Notes under the pieces: generated by a model
Told to the model about the DNA's origin: nothing
Seen by the model: the letters and a program-made list of their open reading frames with translations, nothing else
Databases searched by the model: none
Program-made: the position numbers and the translations under genes
Shown here: positions 1-9,220 of the stretch, one piece after another
Numbering within the stretch: the stretch's first letter is position 1
How the letters are laid out: the number at the start of each line of letters is the position of its first letter
Origin: Pseudomonas prosekii
GTDB lineage: Bacteria > Pseudomonadota > Gammaproteobacteria > Pseudomonadales > Pseudomonadaceae
Assembly (NCBI RefSeq): GCF_900105155.1
Contig: NZ_LT629762.1
Coordinates: 1,984,001-2,048,000, forward strand
Length of the DNA stretch: 64,000 bases
Direction of reading: 5' to 3'

Positions 1-414
1 TTGCTGGGCCTGGGCGTGGACGGTTCGGCGTCCAACGATGCCTCGAACATGATGCTCGAAACCCGGCAGGCGCTGTACATCCAGCGTTTGCGTTACGGTG
101 CCGAGAAGATCACCCCGGAACTGGTTCTGGGTTGGGCAACCAAGGGTTCGGCGAGCCTGCTCGGGCGTAGCGACATTGGTGAGTTGGCGGTGGGCAAACA
201 GGCCGATCTGGCGATGTTCAAGCTCGATGAGCTGCGCTTCTCCGGCAGCCATGATCCGGTGTCGGCGTTGCTGCTGTGCGGCGCCGATCGTGCGGACCGA
301 GTGATGGTCGGCGGCAAATGGCGAGTGATTGACGGCCAGATCGAAGGGCTGGATCTGAAAGGCTTGATTGCCGATCACAGCCAGGCTGCGCGGCAACTCA
401 TCGCTGGCACCTGA
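1..414 (+). CDS. 8-oxoguanine deaminase, C-terminal part (cut by window edge)
   Basis: This is the last ~137 residues of an amidohydrolase-superfamily deaminase; the true start lies left of the window. The GLGVDGSASND segment near the left edge carries the late metal-binding Asp of the ATZ/TRZ-type aminohydrolases, and the tail has the usual composite beta-sandwich end (GELAVGKQADL, then VMVGGKWRV). The exact segment resembles the P. aeruginosa enzyme shown to deaminate 8-oxoguanine to urate. The neighbourhood (BMP nucleoside-binding protein, adenine deaminase) supports purine salvage or detoxification. A generic hydroxyatrazine/guanine deaminase-like name is the alternative. Family is certain, exact substrate is inferred. 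Confidence 0.85.
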   Translation: MLGLGVDGSASNDASNMMLETRQALYIQRLRYGAEKITPELVLGWATKGSASLLGRSDIGELAVGKQADLAMFKLDELRFSGSHDPVSALLLCGADRADRVMVGGKWRVIDGQIEGLDLKGLIADHSQAARQLIAGT

Positions 415-430
415 CACAACACCGATCAAC

Positions 431-520
431 TGTGGGAGTGAGCCTGCTCGCGATGACGGAGTGTCAGTCGGCATTATTGGTGCCTGACACTCCGCTATCG
501 CGAGCAAGCTCGCTCCCACA
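431..520. repeat. REPIN, family A (inverted REP pair)
   Basis: The left arm begins TGTGGGAGTGAGCCTGCTCG and the right arm ends GAGCAAGCTCGCTCCCACA, about 45 bp apart. This is the commonest REP type in the window. It lies between the convergent deaminase and antiporter genes and could act as a transcript end. Confidence 0.9.
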
Positions 521-536
521 TTGTTTTGTGGTGAGG

Positions 537-1652
537 TTAGAGACCGAGCAGCGACAACATGATGAACGTCGCAAACAACACAAAATGCGTCATGCCTTCG
601 ATGGCATTGGTTTCGCCGTCATTGAGGTTGATCGCGCTGACGATCAGCGTCAGGAAAATCATCACCGTTTGCACCGGTGTCATCGCCATCTGAAACGGCT
701 GGCCGGTGTACAGCGCCATCGCTTCCATCACCGGAACCGTCAGGATCACCGTCGACAGCGACGCGCCCATGGCGATGTTGACCACCGATTGCATGCGGTT
801 GGCCAGCGCGGCGCGCAATGCAGTCAAAATCTCCGGCGCAGCGGAAATCGCTGCTACCAGAATCGCCGTGATCACCGGCGGCGCGCCCGTACCTTCGAGC
901 CCCAGATCCAGAGTTTTCGACATCACTTCGGCCAACGCACCAATCACCACCACGCCAAACACCAGCATCGCGATGCTCAGGGTCACGTTGACCGGCTCCG
1001 CTTCGTCTGCCGAAGCCTGCTCTGCGGAAGCCTGCTCAGTGACTTTCTTGCGGCGTTTTTCCGGGTAGCTGTAGCTGAAAAAGTAGCTGTGCGGCCCGAC
1101 CTGCATGCGCAGGAACAGCGCATAAAGGACCACCATCGCGCCAATGGTGAACCCGGAATAAATCTTCCAGTTGGCTTCGGGAATGAATTCCGGCACCACC
1201 ATCGAAACGCCCATGGCCGTGAGGATCATCACGCTATAGCTGCGCGCCGAGTCGTCGTTGTAGGACTGTTCGCCATGCTTGATCCCGCCCATCAACGCGG
1301 CGAGACCGAGGATGCCGTTGATGTCGAGCATCACCGCCGAGTAGATCGTGTCGCGCACCAGGGTCGGCGACGCTTCGTTGCTCATCATGATCGCGAGGAT
1401 CACCACTTCGACCAGCACCGCGGCGAGGGTCAGGATCATCGTGCCGTAGGGATCGCCGACCTTTTCGGCGAGCAATTCGGCGTGATGGGCGACGCGCATC
1501 GACGCGGCGACGATGAAGCCGATCAGGATCAACCCGGCGGCCAGCGCCACCGGTTGGCCGTTGTTCAATATCCAGTGTTCCAGCGGATAGGCGACGACGG
1601 CGGCGATAACGGCCAGCAGGAGAAACTTTTCTTGCTTGAGGAGTGTGAGCAT
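537..1652 (-). CDS. chaA: ChaA-type calcium/sodium:proton antiporter
   Basis: A 371-residue inner-membrane cation exchanger of the CaCA superfamily that expels Ca2+ or Na+ in exchange for protons. The two alpha-repeat-like segments are visible: MLDINGILGLAALMGGIKHG in the N-terminal half and ISAAPEILTALRAALAN in the C-terminal half, the latter with the acidic residue of the ion path. Hydrophobic segments alternate along the whole length, with a charged cytosolic loop (KKVTEQASAEQASADE) in the middle. The ATG at 1652 is preferred because AAAAAGG lies just upstream; an in-frame TTG at 1679 is a weaker alternative. It is on the opposite strand to the purine genes around it and is probably a single-gene unit. 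Confidence 0.88.
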   Translation of the reverse strand: MLTLLKQEKFLLLAVIAAVVAYPLEHWILNNGQPVALAAGLILIGFIVAASMRVAHHAELLAEKVGDPYGTMILTLAAVLVEVVILAIMMSNEASPTLVRDTIYSAVMLDINGILGLAALMGGIKHGEQSYNDDSARSYSVMILTAMGVSMVVPEFIPEANWKIYSGFTIGAMVVLYALFLRMQVGPHSYFFSYSYPEKRRKKVTEQASAEQASADEAEPVNVTLSIAMLVFGVVVIGALAEVMSKTLDLGLEGTGAPPVITAILVAAISAAPEILTALRAALANRMQSVVNIAMGASLSTVILTVPVMEAMALYTGQPFQMAMTPVQTVMIFLTLIVSAINLNDGETNAIEGMTHFVLFATFIMLSLLGL

Positions 1653-1961
1653 TGCGAGCCTTTTTACCGAGTGAAGCAAACCAGAGTGATGAGCTACTGA
1701 CTACGGGGCGGCGCTAACGTTTCGTTACACATTAGCGCACCAGCGCATGGCGTGGATTGGCAAACGTGCACCGGGATAGTTCTGCGGTTGCCCTCAGGGC
1801 CTCTTCGCGGGCAAGCCTCGCTCCTACAAGAGCGCCGCAGTCCCTGTAGGAGCGAGGCTCGCCCGCGAAGGGCGCGACACGGTTTCGGAATGATTGTTGT
1901 CCTGTTGGTCAGCAATTTGCATTGGCTCCTCCAACCACAAAACAAAATGGAGTTCGAGTTC
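1653..1961. other. Divergent intergenic region: chaA / BMP-protein promoters
   Basis: About 310 bp between two divergent genes. It holds an inverted repeat at 1711-1738 (GCGCTAA ... TTAGCGC) whose inner part contains AACGTTTCGTT, close to the chaA start, and a REP pair at 1803-1872. No clear -35/-10 pair could be assigned by eye. Confidence 0.5.
1803..1872. repeat. REP pair, variant with GCGGGC core
   Basis: Two facing palindromic copies: CGCGGGCAAGCCTCGCTCCT on the left and AGGAGCGAGGCTCGCCCGCG on the right, 14 bp apart. The order of arms is opposite to the usual REPINs of this window (tail-to-tail rather than head-to-head). Confidence 0.8.
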
Positions 1962-3044
1962 ATGCATAAACGTCCGTTGAAGCAGTTGCTGTGCGCCGTT
2001 GCGGCGGCCATCGGTCTGAGCGCCAGCCTGAGCGCCAGTGCCGCCGACCCGCTGAAAGTCGGTTTCGTCTACATCGGCCCGATCGGTGACCACGGCTGGA
2101 CGTATCAGCATGAACAGGGGCGCAAGGCACTGGCGGAGAAATTCGGTTCGCAGATCACCACCAACTATGTCGAGAACGTCGCCGAAGGGGCCGACGCCGA
2201 GCGGGTGATCCGCAACATGGCCAAGGACAAGTACGACCTGATCTTCACCACGTCCTTCGGCTACATGAACCCGACGCTGAAAGTCGCCAAACAATTTCCC
2301 AAAGTGACCTTCGAGCACGCCACCGGCTACAAGCAGGACAAGAACCTCGGCACCTATCTGGCGCGCACCTACGAGGGGCGTTACGTCGGCGGTTTTCTTG
2401 CGGCGAAGATGACCAAGAGCAAAAAAATCGGTTACGTCGCCTCGTTCCCGATCCCGGAAGTGATCCGCGACATCAACGCCATTCAGCTGGCCCTGAACAA
2501 ATACAACCCGGGCACCGAGATCAAAGTGGTGTGGGTCAATTCCTGGTTCGATCCGGGCAAAGAGGCCGACGCCGCCAACGCGTTGATCGACCAGGGCGTC
2601 GACGTGGTGTTCCAGCACACCGACAGCCCGGCGCCGATTCAGGCTGCCGAACGTCGCGGCGTGTATGCCGTGGGCTACGCTTCGGACATGGCGCACTTCG
2701 GGCCGAAAGCGGTGCTGACCTCGATCGTCAACGACTGGGCGCCGCACTACATTCAGGCGACCCAGAGCGTGATCGACCAGACGTGGAAATCCCAGGATTA
2801 CTGGGGCGGTTTGAAAGAAGGCACGGTTGAGTTGCCGATCAGCGATCTGGTGCCGGCGCCGGTGAAAGCCGAGGCCGAGCAGATCATTGCCGACATCAAG
2901 AGCGGCGCGCTGCACCCGTTTACCGGGCCGATCAAAGATCAGGCCGGCAACGTGAAAATCGCCGAAGGGGCAACAGCGAGCAACGCCGAACTGGCCTCGA
3001 TGAATTACTACGTGGAAGGCATGAAGGCCGATATACCGAAGTAG
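1962..3044 (+). CDS. BMP family ABC transporter substrate-binding protein (nucleoside/purine type)
   Basis: A 360-residue periplasmic binding protein of the Bmp/PnrA (Med) family, which deliver purine nucleosides to an ABC importer. It has a clear Sec signal peptide (charged MHKRPLK, hydrophobic stretch, cleavage near LSASA-ADP at ~27). The mature start KVGFVYIGPIGDHGWTYQHE is the family signature for the ligand cleft, and VDVVFQHTDSP and YASDM follow as expected. The ATG at 1962 is chosen because GGAG is 9 bp upstream; ATG 1947 lacks a ribosome site. Permease and ATPase genes are not in the window, so they are probably to the left with the deaminase. Confidence 0.9.
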   Translation: MHKRPLKQLLCAVAAAIGLSASLSASAADPLKVGFVYIGPIGDHGWTYQHEQGRKALAEKFGSQITTNYVENVAEGADAERVIRNMAKDKYDLIFTTSFGYMNPTLKVAKQFPKVTFEHATGYKQDKNLGTYLARTYEGRYVGGFLAAKMTKSKKIGYVASFPIPEVIRDINAIQLALNKYNPGTEIKVVWVNSWFDPGKEADAANALIDQGVDVVFQHTDSPAPIQAAERRGVYAVGYASDMAHFGPKAVLTSIVNDWAPHYIQATQSVIDQTWKSQDYWGGLKEGTVELPISDLVPAPVKAEAEQIIADIKSGALHPFTGPIKDQAGNVKIAEGATASNAELASMNYYVEGMKADIPK

Positions 3045-3068
3045 CCTTTCAAGTCAGACACAAAACCC

Positions 3069-3158
3069 TGTGGGAGCGAGCTTGCTCGCGATGACGGAGT
3101 GTCAGTCGACATCAATAGCGCCTGACTCACCGCTATCGCGAGCAAGCTCGCTCCCACA
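3069..3158. repeat. REPIN, family A
   Basis: Arms TGTGGGAGCGAGCTTGCTCG and CGAGCAAGCTCGCTCCCACA flank a ~45-bp spacer. It lies between the BMP gene and the downstream oxygenase, so any read-through transcript would carry this hairpin. Confidence 0.9.
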
Positions 3159-3187
3159 ATAGACTTTGAGCGTTCTGAGGACTGCGC

Positions 3188-4153
3188 ATGAACCAACTCC
3201 CGATCATCGACATTGCCCCGCTCTACTCCGCTGACGAAAACGCCTGGCAAGCGGTCGCCGCGCAGATTGATCGCGCCTGCCGCGAGTGGGGCTTTTTCTA
3301 CATTAAGGGTCACCCGATCAGCGCGTCGCGCATCGACGCGGTGCTCGACCACGCTCGACGTTTCTTCGCCCTGCCCGCCGCAGAAAAACTCCAGATCGAC
3401 ATCACCCAGACCCGCCACCACCGCGGTTACGGCGCGATCGCTACCGAGCAACTCGACCCGAGCAAACCCAGCGACCTCAAGGAAACCTTCGACATGGGCC
3501 TGCACCTGCCGGCCGATCACCCGCAGGTGCTCGCGGAAAAACCCCTGCGCGGGCCCAATCGCCATCCCGCGCAACCCGGCTGGGAAGCGCTGATGGAGGC
3601 ACATTACGGCGACATGCAGGCGCTCGCGCAGACCCTGCTGCGGGCCATGACGCTGGCGCTCGGCATCGACCGCGATTTCTTCGACAGCCGTTTCGTCGAG
3701 CCGGTCAGCGTGCTGCGGATGATTCACTATCCGCCGCGCCACACCGCCAGCTCCGCCGAACAACAAGGTGCCGGCGCGCACACCGATTACGGTTGCATCA
3801 CGCTGCTGTATCAAGACGCCGCAGGCGGTTTGCAAGTGCGCAACGTCAACGGTGAATGGATCGACGCGCCGCCCATCGACGGTACGTTTGTGGTCAACCT
3901 CGGCGACATGATGGCGCGCTGGAGCAACGACCGTTACCTGTCGACGCCGCACCGAGTGATCAGCCCGTTGGGCGTGGACCGCTACTCGATGCCATTCTTC
4001 GCCGAACCGCACCCCGACACGCGCATCGAATGCCTGCCCGGTTGCCAGGACGCGCAGCACCCGGCGAAATATCCTGCGACGACTTGCGCCGAATTCCTGC
4101 TTTCGCGCTTCGCCGATACCTACGCTTATCGACGTGAACAGGAAGCCGTGTGA
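3188..4153 (+). CDS. Isopenicillin N synthase-family 2-oxoglutarate/Fe(II) oxygenase
   Basis: 321 residues. The N-terminal DIOX_N part starts NQLPIIDIAPL. The double-stranded beta-helix core carries the iron triad H198-x-D200 (GAHTDYG) and H255 (STPHRV), and the 2-oxoglutarate salt-bridge motif R265-x-S267 (DRYSMPFF). All catalytic residues are present, so it should be active. ATG 3188 has GAGG upstream. It sits 81 bp before adenine deaminase in the same direction, an order I recall from P. aeruginosa, which suggests oxidation of a purine-related or other small nitrogenous compound. Substrate cannot be read from sequence. Confidence 0.88.
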   Translation: MNQLPIIDIAPLYSADENAWQAVAAQIDRACREWGFFYIKGHPISASRIDAVLDHARRFFALPAAEKLQIDITQTRHHRGYGAIATEQLDPSKPSDLKETFDMGLHLPADHPQVLAEKPLRGPNRHPAQPGWEALMEAHYGDMQALAQTLLRAMTLALGIDRDFFDSRFVEPVSVLRMIHYPPRHTASSAEQQGAGAHTDYGCITLLYQDAAGGLQVRNVNGEWIDAPPIDGTFVVNLGDMMARWSNDRYLSTPHRVISPLGVDRYSMPFFAEPHPDTRIECLPGCQDAQHPAKYPATTCAEFLLSRFADTYAYRREQEAV

Positions 4154-4161
4154 TCAACCGG

Positions 4162-4179
4162 TTGGTCAGGTTTTACCAA
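4162..4179. promoter_or_regulatory. Possible operator: TTGGT-N8-ACCAA
   Basis: A short inverted repeat lies just after the oxygenase stop and ~55 bp before the adenine deaminase start. Half-sites resemble GntR-type operators, but the 8-bp gap is wider than the 3-bp gap of PdhR/FadR-like sites. Speculative. Confidence 0.2.
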
Positions 4180-4201
4180 TTGTTGCAGCGAGCATCTGTA
4201 G

Positions 4202-5188
<987 letters not shown>

Positions 5189-5206
5189 GTCTCACCGCAA
5201 AACCAC

Positions 5207-5300
5207 TGTGGGAGCGAGCCTGCTCGCGAATGGGGCGTGTCAGTCGACATTTGTTTAACTGACACACCGCTTTCGCGAGCAGGCTCGCTCCCACATTTTT
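5207..5300. repeat. REPIN, family A, followed by T-run
   Basis: Arms TGTGGGAGCGAGCCTGCTCG and CGAGCAGGCTCGCTCCCACA; the right arm runs directly into TTTTTTT. It lies between two convergent genes and probably doubles as a terminator for adenine deaminase. Confidence 0.85.
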
Positions 5301-6680
5301 TTAGATCGCGGTTGCTTCTGTCAGCTCCTCCAGCGTCTTGCCTCGCGTTTCCATGCCGAACACCCACACCACCGCTGCCGCGATCGCGAAACACATCGCG
5401 CCTAACGCGAACACCCCGCCCTGCCCGGTTATCGGGAACACCAATCCGGTGACCAACGGCCCGAGCAGCGAACCGACGCGGCCAATCGCCGAGGCAAACC
5501 CCGAGCCAGTCGCGCGTGCCGAGGTCGGGTACAGCTCAGGCGTGTAGGTGTAGAGCACAGCCCACATGCCGAACAGGAAAAACTGCATCAACAATCCCGA
5601 GCTGATCAGCAGCCCGACGTTGCCGCCAAACACCGCACTCTGCCCGTAAAGAAACGCCATCACCCCGCCGCCCAGCAGCGTCACCACGCACACCGGTTTG
5701 CGCCCCCAGCGCTCCACCAGCCACGCCGCCATGAGAAAACCGGGAATCCCGCCAAGCGATATCAGCACCGTGTAATACACCGATTGCGTCACGGCAAAAC
5801 CCGACTGTTGCAACAGCGCACTCAGCCACGAGGTCAGCCCGTAGAAGCCAAGCAACGCGAAGAACCACACGCTCCAGATCATCATCGTGCGCTGGCGGTA
5901 CAGCGGCGACCAGATCTGCCGCAGCGCGGAAAAGAAGTTGCCCGGCGTACTCGCCACACGCGGCAAACGAATCGGCGCCGGCAGCTCTGCACGACCGAGG
6001 GATTTGCGCACCCGTTCTTCAATGCCCAGCAACACTTTGTCCGCCGCCTCGTGCCGACCGGCCTGTTCGAGCCAGCGTGGCGACTCGGGAATGAAAAAGC
6101 GGATCGCCAGGACAAACACCGCCGGCACCGCCAGTACCAGAAAGATGTCGCGCCACCCGATAACTGGCAGCAAAAAGTACGACAGCACGCCGGCCGCGAC
6201 GAACCCCAGCGGCCAGAAGCCGTCCATCAACGCGATGTAACGCCCGCGCCCCTTCGCCGGAATCAGCTCCGAGAGCATCGACTGCGCGATCGGAAACTCC
6301 ATGCCCATGCCGATCCCCAACAGAATGCGGAACAGCGTCAACGTTTCAATATTCTGCGCCGTGGAGCACAAGTAACTGGCGATGCCCCACAGCACGATGC
6401 TCCACTGGAACACCGGTTTACGCCCGAAGCGATCAGCCAGCATGCCGGACAGCGATGCCCCCAGCACCATGCCGAAGAAACTCGAACTGGCCAGCAGCCC
6501 GGCCTCGGCGCTGCTGAGGCCGAACTCGGTTTTGATTGAACCGAGCAGGAACGTCATCATCGCCAGGTCCATGGAATCGAAGAAAAACGCCAAGGCAATG
6601 ATGATGAAAATGATGCGGTGATAACCGCTGATCGGCAGGCGTTCCAAACGTTCTGCCGCGCTGAATTGTGCTATTTGCAT
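5301..6680 (-). CDS. MFS transporter (sugar-porter/NiaP-like)
   Basis: A 459-residue, 12-helix major facilitator. The first loop has the A-motif GMLADRFGRKP, matched in the second half by AAWLVERWGRKP, and the central loop has PESPRWLEQAGR typical of the sugar porter/organic acid branch; the end has ETRGKTLEEL. Two starts are possible: ATG 6680 (GGGGGA 7 bp upstream) and ATG 6695 (GGGGA 7 bp upstream); the shorter is given. Substrate unknown: aromatic acids, nicotinate or purines would all fit the family. It converges on adenine deaminase, so a shared function is only a guess. Confidence 0.85.
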   Translation of the reverse strand: MQIAQFSAAERLERLPISGYHRIIFIIIALAFFFDSMDLAMMTFLLGSIKTEFGLSSAEAGLLASSSFFGMVLGASLSGMLADRFGRKPVFQWSIVLWGIASYLCSTAQNIETLTLFRILLGIGMGMEFPIAQSMLSELIPAKGRGRYIALMDGFWPLGFVAAGVLSYFLLPVIGWRDIFLVLAVPAVFVLAIRFFIPESPRWLEQAGRHEAADKVLLGIEERVRKSLGRAELPAPIRLPRVASTPGNFFSALRQIWSPLYRQRTMMIWSVWFFALLGFYGLTSWLSALLQQSGFAVTQSVYYTVLISLGGIPGFLMAAWLVERWGRKPVCVVTLLGGGVMAFLYGQSAVFGGNVGLLISSGLLMQFFLFGMWAVLYTYTPELYPTSARATGSGFASAIGRVGSLLGPLVTGLVFPITGQGGVFALGAMCFAIAAAVVWVFGMETRGKTLEELTEATAI

Positions 6681-6807
6681 GTCGCGTTCCCCCATCCGAA
6701 AGTCCCCGGATCGAGTGTGCGCGATAGCGACGGCGGGTAATTGCCGGGTGCGACCTGCTCACAACCGTGAACGACGTTGGTCCTTGCGTACGCCGATTAC
6801 AAAAGCT

Positions 6808-7542
6808 CTAGAAGGCCATTTCCAGCTCGGTTTCCCGGGCGAACCGGTGAACTTCACGCTGGCCGGTGGCGGTGACTTGCAATGCGCGGGAATCGTTGGG
6901 CAAGGTCAGCCAGCCGGATTGCAGGAACAGCTGCAGCAACGCCGCGCCCAATGAACCGCCCATGTGCGGACGGCGTTCACTCCAGTCGGGGCAGGCGCAG
7001 GCGATTTGCGCGTTGCGATGAGCCAGCGCCTGGACGAACACACCACGGCTGGCCAGTTGCGTGGCGCCCTTGTGGGTGACCACTACGCGCTGATCGAACT
7101 GCTCGATCCACCCGGCATCGAGCAAACGCTGATACAAATCCGCCGCCAGCGTGCCGCCGAGATGGTCATCACATAAACGCGCCTGCAACAGCGACGCCGG
7201 TGCCATTGGGCGTTTGAGCATGGGGTTGGCGCGTTTGAGGGTTTCGGGAATTTGCCGTGGCTGGCTGGCGATGCTGGCGCTGGCGAGGGCTTCTACTGCA
7301 GCGCCGATTTCCGGCGCAGCGAGGCGGAAAAAGCGTTTGCGCCCGCGCTCTTCGACCTTCAACAGACCGCCGGCCGCCAGGCGCGCCAAGTGTGCACTGG
7401 CCGAAGAGGGCGACAGCCCGGCCATCAGGGCCAGCTCCTCGGTCTGCCGCGCCGAGCCATCCATCAAGGCCCACATCATTGCGCTGCGCTTGGGGTCAGC
7501 CAGCAACGTGGCGATCTGGCTGATGCAAGGTGCATGTTCCAT
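6808..7542 (-). CDS. ArsR/SmtB-type winged-helix regulator, long form
   Basis: About 244 residues. The N-terminal ~90 residues are an ArsR helix-turn-helix (LMAGLSPSSASAHLARLAAGGLL then ERGRKRFFRL as the wing). A conserved extension of ~130 residues follows, with CDDHLGGTLA and ACACPDWSERRPHMGGSLG; Cys and His there could sense a metal or thiol-reactive ligand but are not the classic ArsR CVCDLC site. The ATG at 7542 has AGGGAG upstream; longer in-frame starts lack a ribosome site. Same strand as the MFS gene downstream but 127 bp away; target genes unknown. Confidence 0.82.
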   Translation of the reverse strand: MEHAPCISQIATLLADPKRSAMMWALMDGSARQTEELALMAGLSPSSASAHLARLAAGGLLKVEERGRKRFFRLAAPEIGAAVEALASASIASQPRQIPETLKRANPMLKRPMAPASLLQARLCDDHLGGTLAADLYQRLLDAGWIEQFDQRVVVTHKGATQLASRGVFVQALAHRNAQIACACPDWSERRPHMGGSLGAALLQLFLQSGWLTLPNDSRALQVTATGQREVHRFARETELEMAF

Positions 7543-7845
7543 GTATTCACTCCCTGTGGAATCGTTTCGTCTACTGCTCACGGACATATTGACCAGTAAT
7601 GGTTCGTCGGCCAAGACGCGATAACTGCCATAAACCGGGCCCGGCAAACCGCCCGGCAGCACGCTGTATCGGGCAACCTCGGGCGACCCCATGGCAGGCA
7701 CGGCTGATGGTGAACGCGGGCAGGCCGGTTCGGCGTTACAGGCTTCAGGCGGGCGCTAGTATAAGCGCGTTGGCCGTCGGTTCCTGCCCTTGGGAGCCGG
7801 CAAGAGGTGATAGTTCCTGACGGAAATTTCGCTATTTGCCTGCGA
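7543..7845. other. Intergenic region upstream of the ArsR-type gene, no recognised element
   Basis: About 300 bp with no REP and no ORF that looks coding. It should contain the promoter of the minus-strand regulator. Nothing specific could be assigned. Confidence 0.4.
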
Positions 7846-8775
7846 CTAATGATCAACCGCCGAGAATCGCGGAAATTGACTACTCAATTGCGCGCATCGG
7901 CTGGCAAGCATCTCGCGTAGAAGGTTCACCGGCTTACTCAATTGTGCGCGATGGGCGCACAGCAAATTCAGCGGTGCGCGCTCGCAAAGCAATTCCGGCA
8001 ACAGCACTTTGAGGCGACCGGCGAGTACATCGGCCGCCACGTCGAGCCAGGATTTGTAAGCGATCCCGGCTCCCGCGACCGCCCACAGGCGCACCACATC
8101 GGCGTCGTCGCTGAAACGGTCGCCGCTGACGGTCAAGCCGACTTCGCGTTTGCCGTCGTGAAAACTCCAGCGGTCGTGCACCCGGCTGCCGAGCATGAAC
8201 AACAGGCAATTGTGCTGCGCCAGTTGTTCCAGATGACGCGGTTCGCCGTGCTGCGCGAGGTACGCGGGCGACGCACAGAGCACGCGGCGATTTTCTGCGG
8301 CGATTGGCAGCGCCACCAGGCTTGAGTCTTCCGGCTCGCCGTAACGTAGGGCGATGTCCACCGGTTGCCGGAACAGGTCGGCAATGCGATCGCCCAACAG
8401 CAGACGCACGGTCAGTTTCGGGTGTTCGCGCTGAAATTCATCCAGCCACGGTAATAGCAAGTTACGCCCAAAGTCCGACGGCGCCGACAATTGCAGAATG
8501 CCGCTGACTTGATCCTGGCCGCTGGCGAGCAACCGCCGGCCTTCATCCAGATTGCTCAGCGCCGCGCGGGCATATTCGAGAAAACCCTCGCCTTCGGCGG
8601 TCAGGCGCAAACTGCGCGTGGAACGGGCCAGCAAACGTGCGCCGAGTTGCTGTTCGATGCGCTTGAGCGCCGCGCTGGCCACGGCCGCCGACATGTCCAT
8701 CACCCGCGCCGCCGCCGACAGACTGCCCAAATCCGCGGCCCGGACAAACAACTGCAAATCGTCGAAACGCAGCAT
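7846..8775 (-). CDS. LysR-family transcriptional regulator
   Basis: 309 residues with the canonical LysR N-terminal helix-turn-helix (DLQLFVRAADLGSLSAAAR, then LKRIEQQLGARLL and TRSLRLTAEGE) and a periplasmic-binding-like effector domain from ~90. It is transcribed divergently from the monooxygenase-domain and zinc-type dehydrogenase genes, with 119 bp between starts, the usual arrangement for a LysR regulator and its target. Typical family behaviour would be activation in response to an aromatic or quinone-like inducer; that is inference. Confidence 0.88.
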   Translation of the reverse strand: MLRFDDLQLFVRAADLGSLSAAARVMDMSAAVASAALKRIEQQLGARLLARSTRSLRLTAEGEGFLEYARAALSNLDEGRRLLASGQDQVSGILQLSAPSDFGRNLLLPWLDEFQREHPKLTVRLLLGDRIADLFRQPVDIALRYGEPEDSSLVALPIAAENRRVLCASPAYLAQHGEPRHLEQLAQHNCLLFMLGSRVHDRWSFHDGKREVGLTVSGDRFSDDADVVRLWAVAGAGIAYKSWLDVAADVLAGRLKVLLPELLCERAPLNLLCAHRAQLSKPVNLLREMLASRCAQLSSQFPRFSAVDH

Positions 8776-8804
8776 CTTCAGCCCCGATTATCAAAAAAAT
8801 ATTG

Positions 8805-8820
8805 AAAGAGACTGCTCTTT
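8805..8820. promoter_or_regulatory. Candidate regulator site in LysR divergent promoter (AAAGAG-N4-CTCTTT)
   Basis: A perfect 6-bp inverted repeat between the divergent starts at 8775 and 8895. It lies ~30 bp from the LysR start and is the best dyad in this spacer. Confidence 0.35.
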
Positions 8821-8894
8821 TAGCGGGTTTTATCTTGCCGGGAAATAGCTAATTATCTGCCCCATCGCCCATCACGCAGCGTCAGGAGTCGACC

Positions 8895-9188
8895 ATGTCC
8901 CAGCCTTTCACCGCTATCGCCACGCTCATCGCCAAACCGGGTCAGCAAGATGCCCTCGAACAACACCTGCGAGCGCTGCTGGCACCGACCCGCGTCGAGG
9001 CCGGTTGCGGTCAATACGATTTGCACCAGGACCTCGCCAACCCGCTGGCCTTCTACATGATCGAGCAGTGGAGCAGCGACGAAGCCCTGCAGGCGCATGA
9101 CGCCAGCGCCCACGTGCAAAACTTTCGCGCCAAGGCCGGTGACTTCCTCGAACACTTCGAGCTCAAGCGCCTGCGCACCTTGAGCTGA
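8895..9188 (+). CDS. Antibiotic biosynthesis monooxygenase (ABM)-domain protein, YgiN-like
   Basis: 97 residues, a single ABM ferredoxin-like fold: AIATLIAKPGQQDALEQHLR, then RVEAGCGQYDLHQDLANP, FYMIEQWSSDEAL and a terminal helix with FRAK. Homologues act as quinol monooxygenases or small-molecule oxidases as dimers. AGGAG lies 6 bp before the ATG. It precedes a zinc-type quinone oxidoreductase-like gene by 32 bp, so the two are probably one transcript controlled by the divergent LysR protein. The pair suggests turnover of quinones or electrophiles. Confidence 0.85.
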   Translation: MSQPFTAIATLIAKPGQQDALEQHLRALLAPTRVEAGCGQYDLHQDLANPLAFYMIEQWSSDEALQAHDASAHVQNFRAKAGDFLEHFELKRLRTLS

Positions 9189-9220
9189 TTTCTTCCTTTA
9201 TTACCCTTGCGGAGTTTTTC

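Noticed and set aside
3008..4060. 350-codon open frame on the minus strand across the 2OG oxygenase
   Set aside because: It is the antisense shadow of a gene with an intact iron triad; no ribosome site, no family resemblance.
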